In this document: positions 13,885 through 26,926 of the stretch, piece after piece
Position numbering within the stretch: position 1 is the first letter of the stretch
Layout: every line of letters starts with the position of its first letter
NCBI GenBank assembly: GCA_028274465.1
Contig: CM051455.1
Span: forward strand, 127,321,462-127,385,461
Source: Plantago ovata
Taxonomy: Eukaryota; Streptophyta; Magnoliopsida; Lamiales; Plantaginaceae
DNA length: 64,000 nucleotides
Direction of reading: 5' to 3'
Program-made: the position numbers and the translations under genes
The notes under the pieces: generated by a model
The model's database searches: none
What the model saw: the letters and a program-made list of their open reading frames with translations, nothing else
What the model was told of the DNA's origin: nothing

Positions 13885-13892
13885 CTATATAA
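13885..13892 (+). promoter_or_regulatory. Possible TATA box for the RPA-like gene
   Basis: TATATAAT lies about 82 bp upstream of the first ATG (13974), a reasonable plant core-promoter distance. An A15 run and an A-rich leader follow. This is a sequence-only guess. Confidence 0.35.
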
Positions 13893-13973
13893 TGCGCTTG
13901 CATATCAGACTAATGCAAAATCTTCCTATACGAAACTGTAATCAGTCGACAAAAAAAAAAAAAAAGAGAAAAG

Positions 13974-16530
13974 ATGAATCCAATTGCTCTTAAGGATATT
14001 TGTAAGGACATTCAGGGTTGTTGAGCTTTTCAACGTCACCGTTAAGGTTATCAAGCTTTGGAATTCGTGGATACAAACAAGAACCCACTCGGGTTGAGGG
14101 CTATTTTAGTGATAATGAGGTGATTATTTTATGCGTTCCTTTAGTATGTTTTGTCGTTTGTAGTAACAAGCACTAATTTGTGGTTTGTTTAATCATATAG
14201 GGCACCTGATTCAGGCACGTCTTCGAAGAGATGTTGAAGTTTTTAACCAAAAGGCTAAGGAGGGAGAAACATATAGAATCAGCAAGTTTTGATGTGGAGG
14301 AAAAACTCCACAAAGTATCAGAAGGGAGGGTCAATCACGGGGCAAGGCTCGTGATGTGTTATGGTGCTGAAGTTACCCAGTGTAGGCCGGATCTCAGCAT
14401 TCTGACTAACGGTATCAATTTGGTTGCTTATCGTGACATCAACGATTCTGATCCACAGTTTTATGTTGGTGAGATGTTCTATTTAGCCATATCTTAATTT
14501 GTTTAGTAGTAAAAATTATATATGTATATGTCATTTCGAAAATTTATACTTATCGATTTGCATGTTCAATATTCTTTTAAATTTTATGTGTATGCTGTGG
14601 TGCTCCAATATTTTCAAATGTATATGTACCTTATTTTTGGTCGTTTAGCTCATGAACTTCTAATTTGTACACTCTTGCAATCTATCACAGCCTTTTAATC
14701 AATCAATGTTATACTTTGTTTATGAGCTCTGCCTAAAACCGTTGTACCCCGTGCATCCTCCCTTCCTATATCATACAGATGTTATTGGACAAGTCACGAG
14801 TAGAAGTGATGTTACCTTTGTCGAGAAGATGCGTGCTGGCAAAATTGATGTTGAGCTTCGAGACGATAGGTACCTATTTTAGTATAAATACAGTATACTT
14901 TAATAGCTAATATGTTGTTTTCTAGCTTACAAATATATTTTTATTTTTATAGCAATGTCACTATTAAGGTTGTGCTATGGGAGTCTTATGCTGATAGGAG
15001 ATCATTGAGTTGGCCCCTGCTAGCGGAAATGTTGAGCCGGGAATATTATTCTTCAATTTGCTCTTAAGAATTCATATCTTAGTAAGTAAAAGTCTTTCTA
15101 ACCCATGTGCTTGAACATTTACGGATTTATAAGTTTATGATTTATGAGTTCACATTTTATGTCAAAAAAGATGAGACACGTGTTCAAACCGCTTATCTTG
15201 CAACCAAGCTTTACATCAACGCTGATCTTCCTGAATTCCATGAGTTCAACATAAAGTGAGTTAATTTGTAGTTTACATGAAGTTAAATTGATATCTTATA
15301 TCTTTCCTATCTAATGTCGAGTTCAATTGTTTTAGGAAAAAGGACAATGAAGGTAATTCGGTCACGTATCTCACTGCTGACCCTAGGTCATTAAGACCTG
15401 ATGAGTGGCTCAACATGGACATACACAGGACTGCTAGGCAAATTAAGGATTGCACGACAGTACATTCTATTAGGTTTGAGTGAAGATGTACAATATCATT
15501 TATAATTTTTCGAGTAAAACTTATGAAGTAAATTTGGTTTGGACAGGCTGGTTCCTACATCACGTTTGTTTGCTTTCAAAAGGTTGATGAGATGTCTCCT
15601 TGGTATTATATGTCGTGCTCTTCGTGCAATGAAAATGCGAAGATGTCTCAACTTGGTGAACCGTGCAATAGCATCAAATGTGCTGGTCAGCCAATCAAAG
15701 CTCTCATTCCCAAGTAATCCCCTTCATCAAGTTTATATGATAGTTTCCATATACTTATTGAATCAATTTATTTATGATCTAAATTTTTACAAATATAGGT
15801 TCCGAGTGGAATTCATAGCTAGAGGTGCTAAGGAAGAGAGAATTTACGTTGTTGTGTTTGAAGAAATGATGATGAAGTTTATCAAGAAAACGTGCCAGCA
15901 GGTTTATAATGAATGGAAAGAGGTATATTTATTCCATCTATATATCTATATTTATCTATAAGCATTCAAGAGTGTGTTTGTCATTTTATTTGATATGTCT
16001 CTCAAACAGGAGGATGATGAGGATATGATACCAATGGACTTCTCCGTGATGCTGCACCGTGATTACCTTACTAAAGTGAGAATCACGGAGTATAACTTGA
16101 AGGTGACAAGTTTAAAGAGTTTAGCATTGATGTGATGACCGATGATGCTTATTGTCAGGGAGTACGTTAGCATTAGCATTGAGGTATTTTCTATTGTCAT
16201 TCGTAGAATAAAACGAATTATTATTATTATGGAAAATTAGTATTATTGTTAATGTTATGATTATCTTATTATGAGATGTTTCAATATCCTAACTCTATGT
16301 TTTATTCTCTGATATACCAGAATGGCGTGTCCGGTTTTAAGTACAATTTGGTTGTAGGGAAGGGCAAGGAAAAGGTGGTTCTAGATGGACCTGAAAATGC
16401 TAGCAATGATACTGAAGGCTTCGTCACACCTTGCAAACGTACTTCGTCTTCTGATAGTGATGATGAGGATGTCAACACTGGTACTCAGAAATCGAGCAGC
16501 AGGATTAAGGCTATCAAAATGGAGAAATAA
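13974..16530 (+). pseudogene. RPA70-like single-strand DNA-binding protein of the Helitron
   Basis: The first exon (MNPIALKDI) has an early stop or frame change but keeps the OB-fold word TVKVIKLWNSW (about 14034-14066). Next come HLIQARLRRDVEVFNQKAKEGETYRIS (about 14200-14280, then a frame change), VIGQVTSRSDVTFVEK, then SNVTIKVVLWESYADR after an intron at about 14870-14952, TAYLATKLYINADLPEFHEF (about 15190-15256), NEGNSVTYLTADPRSLRPDEW, and a zinc-ribbon OB fold with YYMSCSSCNENAKM ... CNSIKC (about 15620-15690). The last exon (16321-16530) ends in a Ser/Asp-rich tail and KMEK-stop. Such proteins bind ssDNA and are regular companions of Rep/Hel in plant Helitrons. Later exons look intact with good GT/AG borders; damage sits in the N-terminal third, so a shorter product is conceivable. 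Confidence 0.75.
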
Positions 16531-17837
16531 TTTTTTTCTTCGTAATTTCCCTTTGAACTTATATTGAACAATTTGGTGTTTAAGGTTTTAAGTTGGACAT
16601 GTTTGTTTAAATTTTGTTTTTGGACTGATTTGATATTGCGTCTATATGGTCATGTCGAACCATAAAATTTTGGATATTGCTGGTGATTTGCTATTTTTTA
16701 TCACCCATTTTTCGTTTGAAGTAGTATATGGCCATGTTGAGGTAGCAATGATACATCATTGTTCAATATTTGTGTTTTTATGTTTTATTTTCTCTCTTTT
16801 TCTTTTTTTTAGCAGGTGAGGTCGATTGCACTCTTGCAAGTCGTTAAGGAATCATATAATCTACACTACTTTTTGATATGGTGGTGTTGAAGTTGCACAT
16901 ACTTGAGACTTTGGAGTTGTATTTGAGCATTGAATCGATGAGGTTGGAGAACCCGTATGTTATTGAATTTGAGTTGTATTCAAATATTAAATATGATTTA
17001 GTTAAATTTTAATTATGTATTATGCACTTTGAAATTGAATAAGACTTTAATTTGTAAAGTGATGGTGGAAGTTCTTTTTTTGTGTCTTATGATCATGTTA
17101 ATTTGGAATAATTAAAAGCTTATAATACGTTGGTAAAGACTTCTTGGAACGAACATTGTTCCATTGAATCGTTGTATTGATTTTTTATTGACAATATATA
17201 ATTCGTACATAACGAAAGTTCTTTTGCTAATTCTTATGCACAAATATGGATTTTCACTAATTCTTAAGCATATCCAATGTTCGATTTTATGAGCTTCATA
17301 ACTTGATCATTCATCTGCATACACTTCATCAGCACTCAACTTTTAGAAATATGTTTTGTCATTTGTTTTAACTTATGAAAGGTCTTTAAATTATATTACT
17401 CGATAAGAAACAGCGCAATTCGCAAAACAATGTTATTTATTAACATCATACGTACACAAGACCGGACATATAAGTAAATCAGGATTTCAAAAATAATTAT
17501 TGGTTACGTATTTAAAGTTCACTCGAATTTGATAGATCATGTTTACACCCGAATGTTTTTTGATGCAATGTTTGATTTGATATTATTCGATGTTGATTAT
17601 TTCCAAATCTACTATATACTTAGCATATATATTCATGTGCATATTCCAAGATTTGCAAAGTAATTTTAGTAAGTAGCAATAGTAATTATGCCTGTGTTTA
17701 TTATTCAGTATATATGACATATTTAGAACGAAAATGCCAATGGCAGATCTGTTTGTGTGTATAGATCATTGATAGGCGGATATATTTCTCTAAATTGTTT
17801 TTCATCTCTTAATCAGTTTATGCATACAGGTTTCTCC
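16531..17837. other. Intergenic spacer between the two Helitron genes
   Basis: AT-rich sequence with no frame of interest. It should contain the RPA-like gene's 3' end and the Rep/helicase gene's promoter. I see no transposon signature or strong core-promoter motif in it. Confidence 0.6.
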
Positions 17838-17939
17838 ATGGATACTAATCGCAAGACGTCCAATTGTAATGATAGGCGAATCTATACTGGAAATACTGAA
17901 AACAGTTGTGATGCAGCTTCTCATTTGAACAATGCTAAT

Positions 17940-18725
17940 GGAGTTTCTGATGGTGTGATTACGATTAAGAGGCCAAGAGGCAATGGTGTTAGGAACTTAT
18001 CACCACTTAGTGATATTACAAACGGTATGTGATTATGTCTCATATGAATTGTTCTTGCTGAAATTTTGATTATGTCTCATAAATTGTTTGATATCTTTTC
18101 CAGCTACTCCCTTCGATTCTAATGTAATTCATAGAAGTGATTATGTTGATTCTATTCATTCTTCGAGACATCTTTCGCTACCCTCTATCAATAATTGTAC
18201 TCACGATGAGAATCAAATTATCTCATCACCGTTCACTGGTAAGTCTGAAATTATGATTATGTCTCATATACTGTTTGTTCGATTTTTCAGCTAGAAAATG
18301 ATGCTAATCGAGTAGTGTTTGCTTTTGCTCCGACTCTAATTATATTGTCACTTTGATTTTTACAACAGGTTCTATAATAGAAGCAGGGAGCAATTCGAAT
18401 ACAAATTCATCACGCAAAGTCACTAAATCCAAAAAAAGGTTAAGAGTGAATGATAGTTTATCGCCGCTTAGTGACGTTACAAACGGTATGTTTTTCACAT
18501 TGGCAATACTCCACATTGTGTGTTGTTCTGGATAAGATTTGGATTATGTCTAACGTATTGTAAGTTTGTTTTTTTTTTTAGTTAAATTGGTCGATGTTCA
18601 TGTGAGTAGTAGTATTGACTATGTAAATACTCTTGGACGTTCGTTGAGACATCTATCTCAATCTTCCGTCAACACTGTTACTCAAGATGAAAATCCAATT
18701 AACTCATCGTCCATTGTTGGCACTG
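17940..18725 (+). repeat. Duplicated two-exon module in Helitron Rep gene
   Basis: Exons 1 and 3 both end in LSPLSD(I/V)TN and exons 2 and 4 both encode R-HLS...S-N..T.DEN.I.SS. My splice borders (18024/18104, 18238/18369, 18485/18582, 18725/18858, 19295) give exons 2, 3, 4 and 5 of 135, 117, 144 and 438 nt, all multiples of three and all bounded by phase-1 introns. This is what an exon-pair duplication looks like. Exon 5 ends in a similar word, PPSYVTN. Confidence 0.75.
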
Positions 18726-19331
18726 GTATGATAATATCATTTCATTTTATTTCTCACGTAATAAAATTTATATTAGTGAATGTATTTAATTAGTAGTAGC
18801 ATGTTCAGCGCTTAATGGGATTCCAATAATTTGATTTTGACATTCGTGGATCTATAGCAAGTTCGATGTACGGGGCAACATCGAATTTGAAGGCCAATTC
18901 ATCCGGACATGTTATTACTCCGCAATATTACAATCCTACACAACCGCATGGACTTCCATATAATGTCACACGACCCTCTTTGCCTCCACCGCCAGGTTAC
19001 GCTCCTATATCCGTAGGTACTTTTCCTTTACAATATCCTATATCAAGTGTCCTCCTTGACAACTGTTCAAGTCCTGGTGTGGTTGGATCCACTAATGTTC
19101 AAACTACGGTTGCTTCTAAGTCTTCCTTACCGTTTGTTCGCCACCACAATTCCCCGTACCCTGGCCCTATTACGCCAACATGTAGGGCCACGCCTTCACA
19201 TGAACCTGTGCAGTTATTTATACTCGAGAATTCTCCAGAGAGCTCTCCGGATGAAGTTAATACTGTTATATCTCCGCCAAGCTACGTTACCAATGGTAAT
19301 TAGTTGTTACTCACTCACAATGGAATTCTAC

Positions 19332-19416
<85 letters not shown>
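19332..19416. repeat. (TG)n(TA)n microsatellite in a Helitron intron
   Basis: A short TG run passes into about 78 bp of TA in the intron between exon 5 and exon 6 of the Rep/helicase gene. Confidence 0.95.
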
Positions 19417-19418
<2 letters not shown>

Positions 19419-22400
19419 TTATATATTTTAGTAATTGAATGTATTGTTGATGTTGTAGGAAATACTTTGTTCCATGGTCTTTGTCTTCTACGCCCTGCGC
19501 TCTGAAGAGAAGATCTGTGCTAGATGTAGAGGTACTTGAGAGCCTAAGGAGAGATATAGCGCATGAGATGAGAAGTATCGATGTGGTATCAACCGACAAC
19601 GGTAAATTTAATTGGGAATTTAATATGATCTCTATAATTATACTCATCTTATTCTATCTTCATCGTGATTTCTAACAATTGTATTTAAAGGTACATCCGA
19701 CAAAGCTTATAGAGCAGTGACCAAGTTCAATAGACTCAATAGACGGACTGTTCGACAGAACAAACGCATGTTGACATCACGTCCGAACCAGCTCATTTCT
19801 TATAGTGAGCCTAATCTTCAATACGGTAAGCCAAATTATTTTGTATTAGCATGTTGCGTTTAATCTTTTAGATTTGGTCTCATTGATATTTTTATATTGT
19901 AGGTATTACTGCACCGGTTGAGATAAAATATTGTTTGGAGATATATAATTTACGTATAGATATGCTTATTGATAAATATACAATTAAGTTGATTAGAGGT
20001 GTATCGCTAGACATTCCAGAGTCTTCTTCTGCTGCCATTGCAAGGGAAAAACGTAAAGTAGCAATGGTTCGCAATAGAAAGAAGAATGAGTTGATAGCTA
20101 GACGGACTGTTGGTGTTGATGTTGTTGGTAAAGATATGCACTCTAATATGTTTCATTTTCATAACGCTTATTCACGTTTTAGTATATTTATAAATTGTTC
20201 TTATCATGCATTCAGCATATGAGGATTTGAGTGATCCAACATATAAGTGTCCATTTTGTGGTGCTCTAATGTGGTTTGCTGAAAAGGTGAAAAATTCATC
20301 TAATGGAAATCCTGAATTCAGTCTGTGTTGCAACCGTGGTAAAGTTCAGTTGCCGCGCGTACGACCTCCTCCTAGGCTGCTAGATGATATTTTACATGGA
20401 AGGCACGTGGATAGTCAAAATTTTATTGACAACAACCGTGATTACAACATGATGTTTGCTTTTACTTCTATGGCTGGGCATCAAGATACGTCGGTCAATG
20501 ATGGGCGTGGTCCATATACATATCGTCTTGGCGGAAGTAATTATCATTTGGCGGGTAGTTTGTTGCCGCCAGAAGGAGAATCACCCAAGTTTGCACAGTT
20601 ATACATGCATTGCGGTGAGGATGAGGTGCAAGATAGAATTAGTGCCCAAAGGTAAATTTGTTTGTCATTGCAATTAGTCAATTTATTATTTTAGTTTATT
20701 TTATTTCTTGGTAGTATAACTTATCTCATTTGTTTCACTCATTGAGCAGCAATTTTATTCTTTTTGATTGTGTAGTAAGAATCGTAAATCTCGGGCGATT
20801 GATTCTGTTGTATCCGACCTTAAGGAAATGTTAGATGAACATGACACCCTGGCTAAGAGTTTTCGTATGGCTGCCGAACGATTCAAGGTCGATGATAATA
20901 GTAATGTGCGATTAAGGCTCATTGGTAAGAGAACACGTGATGGGAGGATGTATGATCTACCGACATGTAATGAAGTTGCTGCACTCATTGTTGGTATGAG
21001 ATTATTTTGTTTGACCATCCTTGAATATATATGATTTATTACGGTTTTTTTGTTTCGTACTGGAAAATCACAATATGTACATAGAGTGTCAATTTAAATT
21101 TTGATATTCACAAGTTGTTAATATTATTTCAGGTAATGACGAGATGGAAATGGAACCCCGTGATATAATTCTTGAAGAACGTGATAATAATCTGAAGCGT
21201 ATATCAGAATTGCATGCTAAATATCTTCCATCTAAATATCTTCCATTACAATATCCTTTATTGTTTCCTTACGGAGAAGATGGATATCATACGGAGATCA
21301 AGCTTCATGGTCGTAGTACAATTAAGAGAGAGAATATAACCCCTAAGGAGTTTTTGTGATATAGGATGTTTGACCGTGAAGACGACGCTCAAACAATTCT
21401 TATGGGTAGGAAGCTATACCAACAATTCTTGGTTGATGGATACATGATGATGGAGTCCCAGCGATTATCTTTCATTACAAGAAATCAAAAATTATTGAGG
21501 GCAGATAATTATAAGTCGATTGAGGATGCTATTCGAAGAGGAGACATTGATCCGAATGACGAGGCTTCGATGATAGGTAAACGGTTGGTGTTGCCTTCGA
21601 CATTTGTCGGTGGTCCTAGGTATATGGTCCAGAATTTTCAGGACACCATGGCAATATGCAAAAGCTTGAAGTATCTTGAATTGTTTATTACGTTCACGTG
21701 TAATCCTAAATGGCCTGAGATTACATGCTTTGTTCAAGCAAGGGGACTGAGACCAGAAGACCGGCCGGATATAGTATATCGTGTTTTCAAGATGAAGTTG
21801 GATCAACTAATTAAGGACTTGAAAATATATTTGGAAAGGCAATAGCATGTACCATTTTGTTTATATATTTTTATGGGAACATTAATGGAACAGTTTATAT
21901 ATGTGTTATGTGTATTAATAACATATATCGTTTTCCTATCATTTGCAGTTGTCTACACGGTTGAGTTTCAGAAGCGTGGTTTACCACATGCCCATATTCT
22001 ACTGTGGATAGACAGGAATAATTATAGGTCCTTGGATGTGAGTGAAATTGATAATGTTATTTGTGCGGAGATACCGGACAAGGAACTTAATCCGGATTTG
22101 TATAAGGCCGTATCGGAGTACATGGTACACGGACCATGTGGTGTGCTGAACCAGAATTCTCCATGTATGGATAGAGACAAGAGGAAATGCACAAAGAAAT
22201 TTCCCAAGTCGTTTAATGAAAGAACGACATTTGATGATAATGGATATCCCGTTTACAGGAGGCGGGATACTGGTGCCACGATAATTAAGAATGGTATTGA
22301 AGTGGACAATAGGTAAATCTACGTTACTTTATATTAACATTTTTTTTATCATATGTTTATATAGTTGGATCAGTGATTCGTGATCTAAATTTACAGGTAC

Positions 22401-25219
22401 ATTGTCCCGTACAATCCTTACTTATTGATGAAATATCAAGCCCATATTAATGTTGAGAGGTGCAACTCAACGAACTCAATCAAGTATCTCTTCAAGTATG
22501 TCAATAAGGGTGTTGACAGATGCGGTGCAAAGATTATGGTTGAGAATGAGGTTAAGGAATATGTGGATTGCCGTTATATATCTGCTTGCGAAGCAGTATG
22601 GCGTTTGTTGGGATATCCCATTCACTATCGAGATCCTCCTGTAGAGCGTTTGCCATTCCACTTGGAAGGTGAGCAGACAATGTGTTTCAAAGACGGTGAC
22701 TACATTCCGGATTTGAAAGAGAAACAAACTGTTGCACATTCAAAATTTCTTGTTTGGATGGATTTCAATAAAAAAACACCCTGAGGCCCGAAAGTATTTG
22801 TATGTGGAGTTTCCACAGCATTACGTGTACAGTGTTCCTGAGTGCAGGTGGAAGGATAGACAACAATCAAGGAGGAAGATTGGTAGGATTTATCATGTTC
22901 CCCCTGGTACTGGTGCTTTATACCATCTCAGGATAATGTTGAATCACATAAGGGGTGCTACCTGCTTTGAAGATTTGAGAACGGTGAATGGTGTTGTCTA
23001 TGAAACGTACCGTGACGCTTACTACGCACTAGGGCTGCTTGATGATGATGTTGAGTATATTGATGGCATTAAGGAGGCATTCTTTTGGGGTGGGGGTTAC
23101 TACCTTCGTCAGTTGTTTTCCATGCTTCTTATGTCTAATAGTATGTCTAGACCAAAACATGTTTGGGAGAACACTTGGACGTATTTATCGGATGATATAA
23201 TCATCCGTATGCGGAATCAGTTTAACAATCCAGGTACGTATGTGGTGTGAGATATTTTATCGGTTTCACTTGATGTTTTTTTATTTATTATTCACGTCGT
23301 ACAATGTAGATTTGCAACTGAGTGAAGAACAACGGAAACAACTTGCTCTTTCTGCAATTCAGGACATCCTGAAGAAGAATGGGTGCAGTTTGGATCAATA
23401 TGAAGGTATGAAACTTCCGGATAATGTTTTCGTTGGTGATGGATTGAACAAGTTAATTGCCGAAGAGATGACATATGATTTGCATGAATTGCAAGCTGAG
23501 CATGCCAAGTTGTATCCATGTTTGACGGACGAACAGAAGAATAATTATCAAATGATCATGGATGCTATTGAATCAGAAATAGGTGATGTGTTTTTCGTCT
23601 ATGGTTATGGTGGTACGGGCAAGACGTTCCTCTGGAGAACATTATGCTCAGCTATTCGTGGTCGAGGTGATATTGTCCTTCCAGTTGCTTCGAGTGGCAT
23701 TGCCTCTCTTCTCCTTCCTCGAGGTCGTACTGCGCATTCTAGATTTAGTATACCTATATAGGTTGATGAGACGACCGTGTGCAGCCGAATAACTCCGATC
23801 AGCGAGTTGACCACGTTGATAAAATGCTGCAAGTTGATCATATGGGATGAAGCTCCCATGACAAATAAGTTATGTTTTGAGGCTCTTGATAGGAGTTTGA
23901 GGGACGTTATTAGAGGTCCGGATGGTTTGAAGAACGCTAAACCGTTTGGTGGAAAGGTTATTGTGTTTGGTGGTGATTTTCGTTAGATTTTGCCCGTTGT
24001 ACCAAGGGTAGCAGGCATGATATTGTCCATGCAACACTATGTTCTTCTAACCGTATATGGAGATATTGCAAGGTGTTGAATCTCACGAAGAACATGCGAT
24101 TGCAGGTTAGTATATAATTTGTACTTCATTATCATTTGTGTTCTGTTGTATTTAGTTTCTTAGTGTTTATGTTTATTGTTGTGGTCTGGAAGTTCAGCTG
24201 AGGAAGTTGCTAATATAAAGGAGTTTGCTGATTGGTTGTTGCGTGTCGGAGATGGTGTGGAAGGGGGCGATAACGATGGTGAGGTGATTTCAAATTGCCA
24301 AAGGATATACTCATTCTTGAAGCTCCGGATGATCCTATAGCCGCAATGGTGAAATCTACATATCCATCTCTTTGGATCATGTTGGAGATGGAGCTTATTT
24401 TCAGGATAGGGCTATACTGGCGTCGACAAATGAGGCAGTAGAACAGATTAATAACTACGTCATGGAGTTGTTGCCGGGTGATGCAGTTGAGTATATGAGT
24501 TCCGATAATATATGCCCGGATGAGGATGATGTTGTCAATCGAGAGGATGTTTATTCGGTTGAATTTCTAAATACAATCAGAACTTCTGGGCTTCCAAACC
24601 ACTTGATCCGATTGAAGGTTGGTTGCCCCGTTATGCTCTTGCATAACATCGACCCGGCGGCTGAACTTGTAATGGAACTCGGTTGGTGGTGACGGATCTT
24701 GGTGAAAAGATTATACAGGCGAAAGTAATTCATGGGAAGTATGTCGGCAATAGAGTTTACATACCGCGGATGGTTCTTTCACCTTCTGACCACACCAAGT
24801 TTCCAATACGATTCCAGCGCCGACAGTTTCCTATTGCTATCTGCTACGCAATGTCTATCAACAAGAGTCAAGGACAATCTTTGGGTAATGTTGGCCTCTA
24901 TCTTCCTAATCCAGTTTTCACCCATGGTCAGCTCTATGTTGCGTTCTCTAGAGTTACTAGCAAGAAAGGGTTGAAGGTTCTAATACTTGATCAAGATGGT
25001 AAACCCACCAACACTACCACTAATGTAGTGTACAAAGAAGTCCTTTGGAAGTTGCGATGAATGCTCCTTTGTATTTCCTTTGCTATACATTGATTATGAA
25101 TTTTCTACTTTTAACTCGAATTACTTCATTATAATACTTTACTTTACTTTAAACATTTTTTTACGATTATCTTTGAATAATCTTTTCTTTAATAAATATA
25201 AGATAAGAATTATATCATA

Positions 25220-25247
25220 CCGTGGCATCGCCACGGGTATGTGCTAG
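25220..25247 (+). other. Helitron 3' terminal hairpin and CTAG end
   Basis: The stem CCGTGGC/GCCACGG with loop ATC lies 7 nt before CTAG; the next host base is T, fitting insertion between A and T. A second copy in reverse lies at 34974-35010. In the family this hairpin is the transposition terminator. Confidence 0.9.
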
Positions 25248-25989
25248 TTTACATTATTGTTATTTCATTATTTTTTTTAAGCGGTCAAATTTTCTTTCTT
25301 TTTTTTTATTCAAAAACAAAACGAGCATAAGAAATGCTCGAAACAAAAACAAACAAACGTAAAAAAAAAAAAAAAAAGAAAACGAACCAACCAAACAAAG
25401 AACACCTTACCCAAACCTCAAAACCCACACGCCCTTCCATCTCCAACGCCATCTCAATCTTCCATAACAATCCCACCTCAACATATAAACATGTCAGCCC
25501 GCTCCACATCTCCATTCCCACCCACCTTTGCTCCGGTCAAGCCTTGGCCTTCCAACGTCGCATATCACAAACGACATATGTGAAGCAACTGATTTTTCTT
25601 GGCGTAGCAAAATCGCAGAACTTGACGGCGAGCTTAAGGAAATAGTGAATGTAGTTCGAACTGAACACATAAATAAACCTCTTCCCAAAATCAGCTTCCC
25701 TCCCGTCGTCGCAGCTCGAAGAGCTCCGGGATTGTTGCCAAAGATTCGGTCGTACAGTAGGGAATCATCATCCGAAAATGAGGGCTAACAGAGAATGAAA
25801 AACGTGCCCTAAACCTCCGACTTCACCTCAACCAAGACCCGAACGACACTAAATCTAAAAAACAAAGAAAACTAACAAAGCCAAAACCGATAGTAGACTT
25901 CTAAAGCAACTACGACTTAGCATCAAAATGCTTCATCTTAGAAGTGAAACCCCAACCACCTCATTCGCCCCAAGAGAAGGCTTAGCAAC

Positions 25990-26280
25990 GACAACTTCAT
26001 CTTCTCCGTGGCCACCAACAGCTTCGTCACCACCTAACGTCTGACAGCTTCGTCCCCACCAACAGTTTCGTCACCACCAACAGCTTCGTCACCACCTAAC
26101 GTCCGACAGCTTCGTCACCACCAACAGCTTCGTCACCACCTAAACATCCGGCAGTTTCGTCACCACCTAACATCCGACAGCTTCGTACCAACAACAGCTT
26201 CGTCACCACCAACAGCTTCGACACCACCAACAGCTTCGTCCCCACCTAACATCCGGCAGCTTCGTCACCAACCTTCTCTT
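25990..26280. repeat. Minisatellite, unit near CAACAGCTTCGTCACCAC
   Basis: At least a dozen imperfect copies of an 18-bp unit, often alternating with CTAACGTCCGACAGCTTCGTC to make a 45-bp higher-order unit. One plus-strand frame would encode Ser/Thr/Pro-rich peptide, but stops nearby argue against a gene. Confidence 0.8.
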
Positions 26281-26884
26281 ACACCACCTACGCCAGCTTC
26301 AATTCAACCACCACCTTCTGCACACCTTCGCTGCCATACGAGCCTTCACCTCCCCCTTTGCCACCTAAAAAACAGTAACCACCGTGCAAACCACCGGGCA
26401 CACAGTAACTGTCGTTGTAACAGTAACCACCTCAAACCCAACTTTGACTCACTTCTTGCCAAGACACATCACCTCAGGGACCTTCTCCGTAGAGTTTCTC
26501 AGATGACCAGCATATCAGAGCTCGCTAAGATCGAAACTCGAAACGGAAAAGCTTCCCAAACAGTCGAGGACAACCTCGAACCGTTTCTCAAGGCTCGTAT
26601 TCTATCCCAGATCTAAGGTTGTCCGAACCTCCTCATGCGCTAAGCAACTTGGCTGATGTGGAGAAACAGCTCGGCTCCGTAACAGTAGACTTAATTGACA
26701 CCATCTTCGCCCAACTTCGACCATTACAACCACCTTCGCCCACCTTCCATTTCCACCAAGGTTTTGGCCTTCTTTATTGCTTCCACACAAAGGATCAGAA
26801 CACCTACAAAACCTAGAGACTGAAAATGACAAAGCCAAGATCTAGATCTAGAAAACAAGGGGAAGATCAATCTAAATCTGGAAA

Positions 26885-26887
<3 letters not shown>

Positions 26888-26923
<36 letters not shown>
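26888..26923. repeat. Internal A36 run
   Basis: A pure run of 36 A inside the retroposed unit. It is not at the unit's own 3' end, so it may mark a second, older insertion or be a poly(T) on the transcribed strand. Confidence 0.9.

Positions 26924-26926
<3 letters not shown>

Larger units (their letters stand above)
17838..25060 (+). pseudogene. Helitron Rep/helicase (HUH-Y2 Rep plus Pif1-type helicase)
   Basis: Exons 1-8 (17838-20127) encode a low-complexity N-terminal region of repeated modules. Exon 9 (20216-20651) has YKCPFCGALMWFAEK, the Helitron N-terminal zinc region. The Rep domain follows: YLPLQYPLLFPYGEDGYH, LELFITFTCNPKWPEI, the HUH motif in GLPHAHILLW (about 21981-22010) and the two-tyrosine motif YLFKYVNKG (about 22483-22509). 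Helicase motifs are GYGGTGKT (Walker A, about 23605-23628), LIIWDEAPMT (Walker B), VFGGDFR, and HGQLYVAFSRVTSKKGL (near 24925). Lesions are a stop at 21357 (EFL*YRMFD), a frameshift near 21830 before the Rep intron, a frameshift near 22770, a stop at 23759 (SIPI*VDE), a stop at 23983 replacing the usual Gln after GGDFR, and frameshifts near 24280 and 24670. The family nicks and unwinds DNA for rolling-circle transposition. Confidence 0.9.
13880..25247 (+). mobile_element. Helitron, formerly autonomous, now degenerate
   Basis: The 3' end is textbook: a 7-bp-stem hairpin CCGTGGC-ATC-GCCACGG (25220-25236), then GTATGTG and the terminal CTAG (25244-25247), followed by a T. Inside, in plant Helitron order, are an RPA70-like gene and a Rep (HUH, Y2) fused to a Pif1-type helicase. 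The 5' TC end could not be fixed; it lies upstream of 13974 and may be close to or inside the N gap, so the start given is a minimum extent. Multiple nonsense and frameshift changes make this copy non-autonomous. Confidence 0.85.
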
